A DNA stretch of 64,000 nt, taken from contig NZ_JAIQWW010000005.1 of the NCBI RefSeq assembly GCF_020164455.1, forward strand, positions 124,001 to 188,000, given 5' to 3'. Below, in pieces: positions 46,407-55,919 of the stretch. The notes beneath the pieces were generated by a model. It did not search any database. It worked only from the letters and a program-made list of their open reading frames with translations, and was not told the DNA's origin. This stretch comes from Phyllobacterium chamaecytisi. GTDB taxonomy: Bacteria > Pseudomonadota > Alphaproteobacteria > Rhizobiales > Rhizobiaceae. A program made the position numbers and the translations under genes. Numbering within the stretch: the stretch's first letter is position 1; the number at the start of each line of letters is the position of its first letter.

Positions 46407-47089
46407 TGGAACAGCCCATATTCGAACGTGATCCATCTGATCCGGCAACTAGAATCGATCCGGCGCGCAAGGAGATCAATCCGCTGCTCAAGCTGGTTCT
46501 GGAACTCGGCCCGCTGATGGTGTTCTTCTTCGCCAATGCGCGCGGCGAATGGTTGATCGAACGTTTTCCGGCCCTCTCCAATATTGGCGAGCCGATTTTC
46601 ATCGCCACCGCCCTGTTCATGGCGGCAACGGCGATTGCACTTGCGGCTTCCTGGATTCTGGTGCGCAGCCTGCCGATCATGCCGCTGATCTCCGGCATTG
46701 TCGTGCTGATCTTTGGAGCGCTGACGCTATGGCTCCACAATGAAACCTTCATCAAGATGAAGCCGACCATCGTCAATGCATTGTTTGGGGTCATCCTGCT
46801 CGGCGGACTGTATTTCGGCAAATCCCTGCTCGGCTATGTTTTTGACAGTGCCTTCAAGCTGAATGCCGAGGGCTGGCGAAAGCTGACCGTGCGCTGGGGG
46901 ATATTCTTCATTTTCCTCGCGGTACTGAATGAAGTTGTGTGGCGCAGCTTCTCGACCGATTTCTGGGTGGCGTTCAAGGTTTGGGGCACCATGCCGATCA
47001 CGCTGCTCTTCACCTTTGCGCAGATGCCGCTCGTAATGAAATATTCTATCGAGCCTGCAGCCGAGAAAGCGTCGAGCAAAGACCAATAA
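46403..47089 (+). CDS. yciB: Inner-membrane septation protein (YciB/IspA family)
   Basis: 228 residues with about five hydrophobic helices. The family segments [69 protein letters not shown] and [24 protein letters not shown] are all present. YciB is linked to septation and envelope integrity in several bacteria. It overlaps ftsY by 4 bp, as often in Rhizobiales. Confidence 0.94.
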   Translation: MMEQPIFERDPSDPATRIDPARKEINPLLKLVLELGPLMVFFFANARGEWLIERFPALSNIGEPIFIATALFMAATAIALAASWILVRSLPIMPLISGIVVLIFGALTLWLHNETFIKMKPTIVNALFGVILLGGLYFGKSLLGYVFDSAFKLNAEGWRKLTVRWGIFFIFLAVLNEVVWRSFSTDFWVAFKVWGTMPITLLFTFAQMPLVMKYSIEPAAEKASSKDQ

Positions 47090-47206
47090 GACCGCCACAA
47101 TCCGGCTGAAAAGGGTCATAATTTCCGCCTGATCACGACGAAATCCCGCCGTGATCCACGCTCAAGAATCGTGGCATCCGCAACGAATCTTCAGAAGGCC
47201 CAATCC

Positions 47207-47632
47207 ATGAAAACGGCTCTCATCGTAATGACCCTGATGGGTTGCAACTGCGATGCGAAAATCTGCGAATATATAAAGACAGCAGATGCGGGCTGGACCA
47301 GTATCGAACGATGCAGAGCCGACCAGGAGAACCAGATTCGTCAGAACACGAAGGTCGACTATCCGTTGATCACCGCGACATGTACCGTGAAATCTGCTCC
47401 TGAATCAGTGGTCGCCGGCAGGTCTTTTACGGTTCCTGAGCCCGCTGCGGACCGGCCAATAGAAACGCTTGCACTTGGTACGCCTATTGCTGCGCCGGTC
47501 ACGGTCGCAACGAAAACGAAACTCGGCTATCGGATGATCACTGTCCCGCTCACCCACGCCTATGACAGCACGGCGACGGCCGCAACAAGAGCCGCAGGCT
47601 GGGTACGGCGCTATGCCATGCTGGAAAACTGA
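47207..47632 (+). CDS. Conserved small protein of unknown function
   Basis: 141 residues from the ATG at 47207; an earlier in-frame start lacks support. The N terminus KTALIVMTLMGCNCDAKICEYI is moderately hydrophobic with three cysteines, and further cysteines (ERCRAD, ATCTVK) follow. The start looks like a short hydrophobic segment rather than a classic signal peptide. I recall similar rhizobial proteins annotated only as hypothetical. Located between yciB (118 bp) and the convergent ccmG, with 5 bp between stops. Confidence 0.6.
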   Translation: MKTALIVMTLMGCNCDAKICEYIKTADAGWTSIERCRADQENQIRQNTKVDYPLITATCTVKSAPESVVAGRSFTVPEPAADRPIETLALGTPIAAPVTVATKTKLGYRMITVPLTHAYDSTATAATRAAGWVRRYAMLEN

Positions 47633-47637
47633 AAGGC

Positions 47638-48237
47638 CTAATTCGCCTTTAGCGCTGCCTCGATGGCAGGCATAAGGTCGTCGCGGATCGAGTCTTCCGT
47701 CAAAGGTCCGACATGCTTGTAGGCGACGATGCCGTCCTTGCCGACAAGGAAGGTTTCCGGCACGCCATAAACGCCCCACTCGATTGCGGCCCGGCCGTTC
47801 ATGTCGGCTCCGATGGCGGCGTAGGGATTGCCGAGTTCGTCGAGAAAGCCGAGGACGTTCTCGTTTTTATCCTTGTAGTTCAACCCGGTGAGCCGAAACC
47901 GCTTGTCTTCACCCAATTGCATGAGCAGCGGGTGTTCGACACGGCAGGGCACACACCAGGACCCAAAAACATTGACGAGCGTGACCTGCCCCTTGAAGGC
48001 TGCCGGATCGAGCCCAGGAACCGGCTGGCCATCCTTTTGCAGGCCACTCACGGCCGGCAGCGATACATTGGGAGCGGGTTTGCCAATCAGCGCAGACGGA
48101 ATGACCGATTCATCGCGGCCCGACGCAAGCTGGAATGCGAAAACAGCGGCTAGGGCGGCAAACAGGATAAGCGGCAGGAAGACAAAGAACAGGCTGCGCT
48201 TTCGTGGAGCCTTTTCGACTTGCTCCTGCCCCGTCAC
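47638..48237 (-). CDS. ccmG: Cytochrome c maturation thioredoxin CcmG (DsbE)
   Basis: 199 residues from the GTG at 48237. One N-terminal membrane anchor (about 15-37) and a periplasmic thioredoxin fold with the WCVPC active site (about 94-98) and cis-Pro in YGVPETFLVGKDG. It reduces apocytochrome c cysteines for haem attachment. Its start overlaps the ccmD stop by 2 bp (GTGA), so the chain is translationally coupled. Last gene of ccmABCDG here; ccmE/F/H must lie elsewhere. Confidence 0.95.
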   Translation of the reverse strand: MTGQEQVEKAPRKRSLFFVFLPLILFAALAAVFAFQLASGRDESVIPSALIGKPAPNVSLPAVSGLQKDGQPVPGLDPAAFKGQVTLVNVFGSWCVPCRVEHPLLMQLGEDKRFRLTGLNYKDKNENVLGFLDELGNPYAAIGADMNGRAAIEWGVYGVPETFLVGKDGIVAYKHVGPLTEDSIRDDLMPAIEAALKAN

Positions 48238-48407
48238 GATGCCTTATCCATCTTCGTCTCGGACCTGCGACGCACCCCGCGCGATTCCAGCTCCTGCAGC
48301 GCCTGACGCTGGCTGCGTTGATCGATGAAAATCCACCCGATCAAGGCAGCAAGGACAATGATGGCAGCGCCATAGGAGGCAAGCACGAAACCGGTATGGC
48401 TCATCAT
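48234..48407 (-). CDS. ccmD: Haem exporter protein CcmD
   Basis: 57 residues. It begins MMSHTGFVLASYGAAIIVLAALIGW, one membrane helix (about 7-28) of the CcmD type, then a charged cytoplasmic tail (DQRSQRQALQELESRGVRRR). The N-terminal HTGFVLASYG matches the family's conserved start. CcmD helps release holo-CcmE from the CcmABC complex. The first ATG overlaps the ccmC stop by 4 bp; the stop overlaps the ccmG start. Confidence 0.92.
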   Translation of the reverse strand: MMSHTGFVLASYGAAIIVLAALIGWIFIDQRSQRQALQELESRGVRRRSETKMDKAS

Positions 48408-49174
48408 GACACTGTTCCCCGATCTGCGCTGCGGGCAGCAACGCGGCGCATCGCCGTGACGCGGCGGCGCCAGATTTCGTTGCGCATGGCCATCAGGTGC
48501 AACGTAAAAAATAGAAGCGTGAAACCGATTGCCATGACCAGCAATGGCTTAAGATAAGACGGGTCGAGGGTTGAGCCTCCCATACGCAGCACGGACGCGG
48601 GCTGATGCAGCGTGTTCCACCAGTCGACCGAAAACTTGATGATCGGAATATTGATGAAGCCGACAAGGGTGAGGATAGCCGTGGCCTTTGCCGATTTTGC
48701 CGGATCATCCATTGCGCGGGTGAGCGCGATGATCCCGAGATACATCAGAAACAGGACAAAAACGGAGGTGAGCCGCGCATCCCAGACCCACCACGTGCCC
48801 CACATCGGCTTACCCCAAAGTGAGCCGGTAATCAGCGCCAAAGCAGTGAAGACAGCCCCGATCGGCGCAGCAGCCTTGGCGGAGACATCGGCCAGCGGGT
48901 GGCGCCATACAAGTGTTCCGAGCGCCGCGACGCTCATGATCGTGTAACACATCATCGAAAGCCAGGCGAAAGGCACGTGGATGAACATGATCTTGACCGT
49001 TGAGCCCTGCTGGTAATCGTCTGGCGCGTTCATCGACATCCAGAAGCCTATGGCCAGCACCAGCACCGTAAGTCCGCCGAGCCATGGCAAAGCGGCACCT
49101 GCCACGCTCAAAAACCGCGTAGGGTTGGCCAGGTCGATCCATCGTCCGGTCTTGGATACAGCGTCACTCATCAC
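48404..49174 (-). CDS. ccmC: Haem exporter protein CcmC
   Basis: 256 residues (second ATG at 49171 is possible). Six hydrophobic helices and the tryptophan-rich haem motif WGTWWVWDARLTS (about 126-138), flanked by conserved histidines (FIHVPFAW, LHQPASV). CcmC loads haem onto CcmE. It follows ccmB after 44 bp and overlaps ccmD by 4 bp. Confidence 0.96.
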   Translation of the reverse strand: MMSDAVSKTGRWIDLANPTRFLSVAGAALPWLGGLTVLVLAIGFWMSMNAPDDYQQGSTVKIMFIHVPFAWLSMMCYTIMSVAALGTLVWRHPLADVSAKAAAPIGAVFTALALITGSLWGKPMWGTWWVWDARLTSVFVLFLMYLGIIALTRAMDDPAKSAKATAILTLVGFINIPIIKFSVDWWNTLHQPASVLRMGGSTLDPSYLKPLLVMAIGFTLLFFTLHLMAMRNEIWRRRVTAMRRVAARSADRGTVS

Positions 49175-49218
49175 ATACTCTTAGCTTTCTGATGCCCGTT
49201 TCGCAATTCATCACACTG

Positions 49219-49884
49219 TCAATCGGCTGAAGACCTCAACGCTGCAGCGGCGGCTATTGGTCCCAGCACTGCAAAAAACAGCGTAATCGCAGCAAGAATA
49301 AGGAAAGGTGCCAGAAACGGTGCTGGATCTTCAACTGCGCCATAGGACGCAGACACGCCGAAAATCAGCACCGGTATCGTCAGCGGCAGGATGATCACAG
49401 AAACCAAAAGACCGCCCCGCGGCAGCGAAACCGCCACCGCAGCGCCAACAGCGCCGATCAGCGTGATCGCCGGCGTGCCGACCAGAAGGGTCAAAGCGGT
49501 CGCACCAATGGCAGCGGCCTCCATGTTCATGAAGAGCCCAAGGAGCGGTGAAGCGATAACGAGGGGCAGAACACTGACTATCCAATGCGCCAGGCATTTG
49601 ACGAGGATCGTAAGTGCAAGCATGTGCCGGTCAGACGCCATGATCAAGAGATCGAGCGAGCCATCATCACGATCCGCCTGAAACAAGCGGTCGAGGCCAA
49701 GCAGGGTCGCAAGCAGCGCCCCGATCCACAACATGGCCGCACCGATGCGGGCAAGCAGCTTCAGATCGGGCCCCACGCCAAAGGGAACGACGGCAATTAC
49801 CGCCAGAAAGAACAGGATTCCAACCAACGCGCCGCCACCAGCGCGCAAGCCCAGTCGAACGTCGCGAAGGAACAATGCGCCCAT
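49219..49884 (-). CDS. ccmB: Haem exporter protein CcmB
   Basis: 221 residues with six hydrophobic helices. Family segments: FLRDVRLGLRAGGG, LDRLFQADRDDGSLDLLIM, WIVSVLPLVIASPLLGLFMNM and LVSVIILPLTIPVLIFG. It is the membrane partner of CcmA in the ABC complex that releases holo-CcmE. The start ATG shares one base with the ccmA stop (TAATG). Confidence 0.95.
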   Translation of the reverse strand: MGALFLRDVRLGLRAGGGALVGILFFLAVIAVVPFGVGPDLKLLARIGAAMLWIGALLATLLGLDRLFQADRDDGSLDLLIMASDRHMLALTILVKCLAHWIVSVLPLVIASPLLGLFMNMEAAAIGATALTLLVGTPAITLIGAVGAAVAVSLPRGGLLVSVIILPLTIPVLIFGVSASYGAVEDPAPFLAPFLILAAITLFFAVLGPIAAAAALRSSAD

Positions 49885-50492
49885 TACGAGGCGGCTCCCA
49901 AGGCCAATTCCTTCGATCCCTCAAGCCCCAGCGGCAAATGGGTCGCTGCAACTATAATTCCGCCGCTTGTCAGGTGTCCGCGCATAAGTCCGGTGAACTG
50001 CGTCTCAGATGCTTTGTCCAACCCGGCGGTTGGCTCATCCAGAAGCCAAACCGGCCGTTCGCTGACAAGAAGCCGGGCGATACTGACACGGCGTTTTTGT
50101 CCGGTCGAAAGATAGCCAAAAGGCAAGTGACCAATCTCACCTAGACTGACGTGTTCGAGTGCTTCGGCAATCGAATACTGACCGCGTCCGTTGAACGATT
50201 GCCAGAAATGCAGGTTTTCATCGACGCTCAGGACCGGCTTCATGGCATTGAGGTGGCCAAGATAATGAGCGGCCGCGGCGAGCCCCTCAAACGCGGCTGG
50301 CGCACCCTCGAGCCGAAGCATTCCTTCCGCCTGGACAAGCAGACCTGCGATAATTCGAAGCAGGGTCGATTTACCTGAACCATTGGGCCCGGTCACCATA
50401 AGAGCTTCACCGGAGGAAACAGCAAAGTGAAGACCGGAAAACAACAGTTCTCCTCCCCGTTCACCACCCAAATTCTCGGCGATTAACCGCAT
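49884..50492 (-). CDS. ccmA: Cytochrome c biogenesis ABC ATPase CcmA
   Basis: 202 residues. Walker A TGPNGSGKSTLLRIIAGL (about 34-51), signature LSTGQKRRVSIARLL, Walker B WLLDEPTAGLD. The ATPase powers release of haem-loaded CcmE. First gene of the ccmABCDG operon, divergent from acnA with 290 bp between starts. Confidence 0.94.
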   Translation of the reverse strand: MRLIAENLGGERGGELLFSGLHFAVSSGEALMVTGPNGSGKSTLLRIIAGLLVQAEGMLRLEGAPAAFEGLAAAAHYLGHLNAMKPVLSVDENLHFWQSFNGRGQYSIAEALEHVSLGEIGHLPFGYLSTGQKRRVSIARLLVSERPVWLLDEPTAGLDKASETQFTGLMRGHLTSGGIIVAATHLPLGLEGSKELALGAAS

Positions 50493-50737
50493 GACCGATC
50501 CGCTTTTTGGTACTTGTGAAACGCCACGTGATTATTTCGACGCAGCACACAATTTAGACTAATTCCGGTCTGGCACAGATCAGCGAAAAACTCTATATAG
50601 CTGACAACCATGCCAGCGGTCGGCATGGAAACCATTTTGGCCGATCTCGATACGGGTTCCGTTTTTGGACCTGTTGCGGGACGGACAGCGGAAATGACTG
50701 CACCCGCACCTTAGCGCGTCCTTGAAACGCGGCAAAG

Positions 50738-50778
50738 GCGTTCGTCCCGGGTTTAGGCCTCAGCATAAGGACGAACGC
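50738..50778 (+). promoter_or_regulatory. Hairpin covering the acnA ribosome-binding site
   Basis: GCGTTCGTCC (50738-50747) and GGACGAACGC (50769-50778) are perfect reverse complements with a 21-nt loop, 5 nt before the acnA ATG. The only Shine-Dalgarno-like bases (AAGGA, 50767-50771) lie partly inside the right arm. Folding would hinder ribosome loading, so a trans-acting factor may be needed to open it. Confidence 0.6.
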
Positions 50779-50782
50779 AACA

Positions 50783-53470
50783 ATGTCTCAGATTGACAGC
50801 TTCAAATGTCGTAAGACCCTCGCCGTGGGTGACAAGGAATACGTCTATTATAGTTTGACAGAAGCCGAAAAGAACGGCCTGGAAGGCATCTCCCAGCTTC
50901 CATTCTCGATGAAAGTTCTTCTCGAAAATCTGCTTCGTTTTGAAGACAACCGCTCGGTCTTCAAGAAAGACATCGAAGCCGTCGCAGCATGGCTCGTCGA
51001 CCGCGGCAGTGCCGGTGCGGAAATCGCCTATCGTCCGGCCCGCGTCCTGATGCAGGACTTCACCGGGGTTCCGGCAGTCGTAGATCTTGCAGCGATGCGC
51101 GACGCCATGGTCAATCTCGGTGGCGATCCGGAAAAGATCAATCCGCTTGTTCCGGTTGACCTCGTCATCGATCACTCTGTTATCGTCGATGAATTCGGCA
51201 ATCCCCAGGCCTTCAAGCGCAATGTGGATCTCGAATATGAACGGAACGGCGAGCGCTACCGCTTCCTGAAGTGGGGTCAGCAGGCATTCAAGAACTTCCG
51301 CGTTGTTCCGCCCGGCACCGGCATCTGCCATCAGGTCAATCTTGAATATCTCGCGCAAGGCGTCTGGACCAAGGACGAGGATGGCGTGACCGTCGCATAT
51401 CCTGATACTTGCGTCGGTACTGACTCGCACACGACCATGGTCAATGGCCTCGGCGTACTCGGCTGGGGCGTTGGCGGTATCGAGGCTGAGGCATCCATGC
51501 TTGGCCAGCCCGTTTCAATGCTTCTGCCGGAAGTCATCGGCTTCCGCCTGACCGGCAAGGTCAAGGAAGGCGTGACAGCGACCGATCTCGTTCTCACTGT
51601 TGTGCAGATGCTGCGCAAGAAGGGTGTCGTCGGCAAGTTCGTCGAATTCTTCGGACCTGGCCTCGAGAGCATGACGCTTGCGGACCGTGCAACCATTGGC
51701 AATATGGGCCCCGAATACGGCGCGACCTGCGGCTTTTTCCCGATCGACCGCGAAACCATCAATTACATGCACATGTCCGGACGCGACGAGGACCGCCTCG
51801 CTCTTGTCGAGGCCTATTCGAAAGCGCAGGGCATGTGGCGCGAGCCAAACTCTGCTGATCCGGTATTCACCGACACGCTGGAACTCGATCTCGGAACCGT
51901 GGTGCCGTCCATGGCTGGGCCGAAGCGCCCGGAGGGTCGTATCGCACTTGAAGGCATAGCATCCGGCTTTCATGAATCGCTGCAGAAGGAATACAAGAAG
52001 ACCACACAGCTCGACGCCCGCTATCCTGTCGAAGGCGAGGACTACGACCTGGGTCACGGCGATGTCGCCATTGCTGCTATCACATCCTGCACCAATACCT
52101 CGAACCCGAGCGTACTGATTGCGGCCGGTCTTCTTGCCCGCAATGCCGTCGCCAAGGGCCTGAAGTCGAAGCCCTGGGTCAAGACATCGCTTGCTCCGGG
52201 CTCGCAGGTTGTTGCGGCTTATCTGGAAAGCGCCGGTTTGCAGACATCACTTGACGCGCTTGGCTTCAACCTCGTCGGTTTCGGCTGCACGACCTGCATC
52301 GGCAATTCCGGCCCGCTGCTGCCGCCGATTTCCAAGACCATCAACGATAAGGGTCTGATCGCGGCGTCGGTACTTTCCGGCAATCGTAACTTCGAAGGCC
52401 GTGTATCGCCCGACGTTCAGGCAAACTATTTGGCCTCACCGCCTCTCGTCGTTGCCTATGCTATTGCCGGTACAGTTAAACTTGATCTGACCACCGAGCC
52501 GCTTGGCGAAGATCAGAACGGTAACCCGGTTTTCCTCAAGGATATCTGGCCGTCTTCACACGAGATTCAGGAGTTCATCACCAAGAACGTCACCCGCAAA
52601 CTGTTTTCTGCCAAATATGCAGACGTGTTCAAGGGTGACGAAAACTGGCAGGCGGTGAAGGTTCCAGCAGGTCAGACCTATGCCTGGGACGATCAGTCGA
52701 CCTATGTGCAGAACCCGCCTTACTTTGTCGGCATGGGCAAGACACCGGGCAAGGTCAACGACATCAAGGGCGCGCGCATTCTTGGTCTCTTCGGCGACAA
52801 GATTACCACCGACCATATTTCTCCGGCCGGTTCGATCAAGGCAGCCTCTCCCGCCGGACAGTATCTGACCGAGCATGGCGTCGCCCCGCTGGACTTCAAC
52901 CAGTACGGCACGCGCCGCGGCAACCATGAAGTGATGATGCGCGGCACCTTCGCCAATATCCGCATCCGCAATCATATGCTCGGCGAAAACGGCCGTGAAG
53001 GTGGCTATACGATCCACTATCCCACCAAGGAGGAGATGCCGATTTACGATGCTGCCATGCAATATCGTAGCGAAAACGTTCCTCTGGTGGTCTTTGCCGG
53101 TGTCGAATATGGCAATGGCTCGTCGCGTGACTGGGCAGCCAAGGGAACCAGCCTACTTGGTGTTCGTGCCGTGATTGCCCAGTCCTTTGAGCGTATCCAC
53201 CGCTCGAACCTGGTTGGCATGGGCATAGTGCCATTCGTTCTCGAAGACGGCACAAGCTGGCAATCGCTGGAGCTCAAGGGTGACGAGATCGTCTCGATTG
53301 AAGGTCTGGCCACGATCCAGCCACGCCAGAAGACATTTGCCACGGTGACTTACGCCGATGGCAGCGTCAAACAGGTGCCGCTGATCTGCCGCATCGATAC
53401 GATCGACGAACTCGAATATTTGAAGAACGGTGGTATCCTGCAATACGTTCTGCGTGATCTTGCTGCCTGA
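50783..53470 (+). CDS. acnA: Aconitate hydratase A
   Basis: 895 residues, AcnA/IRP1 type. Cluster cysteines occur in [11 protein letters not shown] (about 435) and [12 protein letters not shown] (about 500-504). Other signatures: [74 protein letters not shown] and the domain-4 [16 protein letters not shown] with the substrate-binding Ser/Arg. It isomerises citrate to isocitrate through aconitate. Divergent from ccmA; a strong hairpin precedes the start codon and a GC hairpin follows the stop. Confidence 0.97.
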   Translation: MSQIDSFKCRKTLAVGDKEYVYYSLTEAEKNGLEGISQLPFSMKVLLENLLRFEDNRSVFKKDIEAVAAWLVDRGSAGAEIAYRPARVLMQDFTGVPAVVDLAAMRDAMVNLGGDPEKINPLVPVDLVIDHSVIVDEFGNPQAFKRNVDLEYERNGERYRFLKWGQQAFKNFRVVPPGTGICHQVNLEYLAQGVWTKDEDGVTVAYPDTCVGTDSHTTMVNGLGVLGWGVGGIEAEASMLGQPVSMLLPEVIGFRLTGKVKEGVTATDLVLTVVQMLRKKGVVGKFVEFFGPGLESMTLADRATIGNMGPEYGATCGFFPIDRETINYMHMSGRDEDRLALVEAYSKAQGMWREPNSADPVFTDTLELDLGTVVPSMAGPKRPEGRIALEGIASGFHESLQKEYKKTTQLDARYPVEGEDYDLGHGDVAIAAITSCTNTSNPSVLIAAGLLARNAVAKGLKSKPWVKTSLAPGSQVVAAYLESAGLQTSLDALGFNLVGFGCTTCIGNSGPLLPPISKTINDKGLIAASVLSGNRNFEGRVSPDVQANYLASPPLVVAYAIAGTVKLDLTTEPLGEDQNGNPVFLKDIWPSSHEIQEFITKNVTRKLFSAKYADVFKGDENWQAVKVPAGQTYAWDDQSTYVQNPPYFVGMGKTPGKVNDIKGARILGLFGDKITTDHISPAGSIKAASPAGQYLTEHGVAPLDFNQYGTRRGNHEVMMRGTFANIRIRNHMLGENGREGGYTIHYPTKEEMPIYDAAMQYRSENVPLVVFAGVEYGNGSSRDWAAKGTSLLGVRAVIAQSFERIHRSNLVGMGIVPFVLEDGTSWQSLELKGDEIVSIEGLATIQPRQKTFATVTYADGSVKQVPLICRIDTIDELEYLKNGGILQYVLRDLAA

Positions 53471-53496
53471 TTGCTCAAAAATATTGTGAAACGAAT

Positions 53497-53518
53497 GGTC
53501 GCCGGGAAACCGGCGGCC
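53497..53518 (+). terminator. Candidate terminator of acnA
   Basis: GGTCGCCGG (53497-53505) pairs with CCGGCGGCC (53510-53518) around a GAAA tetraloop, 26 bp after the stop. The following T-tract is weak (TTCGATTT). Confidence 0.6.
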
Positions 53519-53654
53519 TTCGATTTAAGGGCAAGACGAAACGTGATCGAATTCACCTCAAAGTGACTTCCTGTTGAAACGATCGGCTCCTATCAATCTT
53601 CTGACGATGAACTGACAAAAAGAACTAAGAAAACTCGGGAAGAAAATAACCACC

Positions 53655-54428
53655 TTGTCCCTGCGCACCCTATCCAGACGCATTATTATCAGCGCACCGT
53701 TCGTAACGGCAGTGGCTTATGTGCTGCCTGTCTGTGCGGAGGAGTCTGGCGGGAAACCAGAGGGTGTCGTCGAGCTTTATACCTCTCAAGGCTGCGGGTC
53801 ATGCCCCCCTGCGGATGCGGTGCTGAAGTCGCTTGCGACGGAAGGAAAGGTTGTCGCGCTGGCCTTCCACGTGGATTATTGGGACTACCGCGGCTGGACG
53901 GACAGCCTTGCTGTACCCGAAAACACTGACCGTCAGAACGCCTATCGTACTGCTCTGGGATTGAACGGTATTTATACGCCGCAGGTGATCCTCAATGGCC
54001 GTGAGCATATGAACGGTCAGGACGGCCAGAAAATTCGCAGGCGTATCGCAGAAACGCGCAACACGCCGACCGGGCTCACCATCCCCGTATCCATCGAAAA
54101 GACCGCACGGGACCGGCTGTTGATCGACATAGGTTCAGGTCCATCCGCGACCAACCCGGTTCGGGTTCTGCTGGCCTATTTCAATCGGGAGAGCATTATC
54201 GCCATTCCCGATGGCGAGAACGTCGGACGCAAGGTCAGTTACGCCAACAGTGTGCGCGCGATGGAGACAGTCGGCATGTGGGATGGAGCGGCGCAAAAGA
54301 TTGAAATCCCGTTAAGCGAGATCGCCAGCAAGAAGGCGTCCGGCTGCGCGGTGCTGCTGCAGGAGATGCTGGGTGAGGGCAAGCCAGGCCCCATTATTGG
54401 CGCCTCGATTATGGCCGCGAAACCCTAG
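53655..54428 (+). CDS. DUF1223 thioredoxin-like exported protein
   Basis: 257 residues from a TTG at 53655, with a weak GGGAAG upstream. A signal peptide (about 1-28, ends LPVCAEES) precedes VVELYTSQGCGSCPPADAVL, where Cys47 and Cys50 form a CxxC redox pair in the DUF1223 family. Further family segments are VVALAFHVDYWDYRGWTDSLA and YTPQVILNGREHMNGQD. The fold is thioredoxin-like, but the redox partner is unknown. Single gene after acnA. Confidence 0.85.
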   Translation: MSLRTLSRRIIISAPFVTAVAYVLPVCAEESGGKPEGVVELYTSQGCGSCPPADAVLKSLATEGKVVALAFHVDYWDYRGWTDSLAVPENTDRQNAYRTALGLNGIYTPQVILNGREHMNGQDGQKIRRRIAETRNTPTGLTIPVSIEKTARDRLLIDIGSGPSATNPVRVLLAYFNRESIIAIPDGENVGRKVSYANSVRAMETVGMWDGAAQKIEIPLSEIASKKASGCAVLLQEMLGEGKPGPIIGASIMAAKP

Positions 54429-54836
54429 AGCGTCAGCCGATAGATAGGACACGTTCTAACCACATAGAAAAACAGGCCGGATAAATCCGGCCTGAGTATT
54501 GGGGCATGTTGCTTAGGGAGACTTATCGGCTCAATCCGGGCAACCCGTTGGGCGGGGGGCTTGGGGTATCGAGCTGCTTCAGAACGAACCGGTCTCGGAC
54601 AACATACCATTGATGTTGGGTGTCGAATCCGGCGGCAATGCGAACAGATAATGGCGAGAATGTGTCAGCCCATCACCATTCGATTCACAGCGTATTGCTT
54701 TGTGAGAAAGCCAACAAAACAGTTCGTAAGCCAACGATATTGAATGCTCTCATCACTCCGGACTTGTAAATTGATGCGGATCAGGCCACCTTTATGTCAT
54801 CCACGTGACACAACAGTTTTCAAAGGCGGTTGATTG
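54429..54836. other. Intergenic region with orphan minus-strand terminator
   Basis: A 408-bp gap between the DUF1223 and DUF2794 genes, both plus-strand. It contains an imperfect inverted repeat TAGAGCGT...ACGTTCTA (54427-54459) and a strong terminator reading on the minus strand (54464-54494), with no minus-strand gene upstream of it. The stretch 54500-54650 may encode a small RNA. Short open frames in it look spurious. Confidence 0.45.
54464..54494 (-). terminator. Orphan rho-independent terminator
   Basis: CAGGCCGGAT (54473-54482) pairs with ATCCGGCCTG (54485-54494); on the minus strand it is followed by TTTTTC. On the plus strand the tail lacks a U-tract. It therefore terminates a minus-strand transcript for which no protein gene is visible. 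Confidence 0.6.
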
Positions 54837-55208
54837 ATGGACAGCAATGCAGGTGGCGACGAATCGCAACAGCAGGCTAAACTTATCTCCCTTACCCGTA
54901 ACAACGATTTGCCCGTAACCTTCAACCGGCGCGAACTCGATCAGATCCTACGAATATATGGTTTCATGGTATCTGCCGGTGAATGGCGGGACTATGCCAT
55001 CGATCATTTGATGGACAGGGCAGTCTTCTCGATCTTCCGGCGAACCAGTGAAGTACCGATGTTCCGGATAGAGAAAAACCCAAGGTTCGCGCGCAAGCAA
55101 GGCGCCTACAGCGTCATTGCCGCCAGTGGCCTCATTCTCAAGCGCGGCCAGGAACTTGATCGGGTACTCAGGATCTTCGACAAAAGCCTGAGTGTCGTAC
55201 GGAGTTAG
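54837..55208 (+). CDS. DUF2794 protein
   Basis: 123 residues from the ATG at 54837. The domain VTFNRRELDQILRIYGFMVSAGEWRDYAIDHLMDRAVFSIFRRTSEVPMFRIEKNPRFARKQGAYSVIAASGLILKRG-like region spans about 26-107 and matches DUF2794, an alphaproteobacterial family of unknown role. No signal peptide or membrane helix. Single gene; convergent with the following acetyltransferase, 3 bp apart. Confidence 0.88.
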   Translation: MDSNAGGDESQQQAKLISLTRNNDLPVTFNRRELDQILRIYGFMVSAGEWRDYAIDHLMDRAVFSIFRRTSEVPMFRIEKNPRFARKQGAYSVIAASGLILKRGQELDRVLRIFDKSLSVVRS

Positions 55209-55211
55209 CGC

Positions 55212-55760
55212 TTAAGATTTCAGCGGGGGCTTGCCGGGCAAGGTTTCCGAGCCGCCGTTCATGTCCAGCTGCATTAGCACGGTGTCGAGCCAACGGCCAT
55301 GCTTGAAGCCTGAAGCCCTGATCGTTCCCGAATGTTTGAAGCCAGAGCTCAAATGCAAACGTATTGATGCTGATGCATCATGGCCATCGCCGATGACTGC
55401 GATGAACTGGCGGAAGCCGAGATTGGTGCAATCCTTGATCAGCTGTTGCAGCAAGACCTTGCCAAGCCCCTTCCCCTTGGCCTCCGGTGCAATGTAAATC
55501 GAATCCTCGACTGACCACCAATAAGCCGGGCGCGTCCGGAAGTAACTGGCGTAGGCATAGCCGATCACTGCCCCATCGAGTTCCGCTACTACGTAAGGAA
55601 ATCCGTCCGCGGTGACTGCATGGAACCGCCGTGTCATCTCTTCCATATCGGGTGGATCGATTTCGTAAGTCGCCGTTCCGTGTAGGACAGCGTCGCGATA
55701 GATTTCGGTTATGGCCGGAAGGTCGGCGGGACGAGCTGAACGGATATGAATCTGGGACAT
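55212..55760 (-). CDS. GNAT acetyltransferase, phosphinothricin-acetyltransferase type
   Basis: 182 residues from the ATG at 55760 (an upstream start adds ten residues). The protein reads IRSARPADLPAITEIYRDAVLHGTATYEIDPP, VVAELDGAVIGYAYASYFRTRPAYWWSVEDSIYI and the acetyl-CoA motif APEAKGKGLGKVLLQQLI (about 99-116). This order, with the RPAYWWSVEDS segment, is typical of the PAT/MddA group that acetylates phosphinothricin, methionine sulfone or sulfoximine. The natural substrate is not known. Confidence 0.85.
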   Translation of the reverse strand: MSQIHIRSARPADLPAITEIYRDAVLHGTATYEIDPPDMEEMTRRFHAVTADGFPYVVAELDGAVIGYAYASYFRTRPAYWWSVEDSIYIAPEAKGKGLGKVLLQQLIKDCTNLGFRQFIAVIGDGHDASASIRLHLSSGFKHSGTIRASGFKHGRWLDTVLMQLDMNGGSETLPGKPPLKS

Positions 55761-55859
55761 GGAATTTCGCAATGAATGATGATCTTGCACGCTTCATGCA
55801 CTTCTTTGCTTGGAATTTGAAGGGGAGCGTTGCGAAAATTGTCACCGCATCACCGGCGG

Positions 55860-55895
55860 CAGGAAAACGAAAAGGGCAGCGTTTCCGCTGCCCTT
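55860..55895 (-). terminator. Terminator of the Bax-inhibitor-1 gene
   Basis: AAGGGCAGCG (55872-55881) pairs with CGCTGCCCTT (55886-55895); on the minus strand a T-rich tail follows (complement of 55863-55871). It is 24 bp beyond the stop of the gene at 55920. Confidence 0.8.
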
Positions 55896-55919
55896 ATCCT
55901 CAATTCAGGTTCGCAAGAG

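Noticed and set aside
50549-50570. Irr/ICE-type iron box upstream of acnA
   Set aside because: Only a TTTAGA half-site resembles the consensus; the other half does not pair.
54561-54743. Small coding region between the DUF1223 and DUF2794 genes
   Set aside because: No ribosome-binding site, no recognisable domain, and composition like non-coding sequence.
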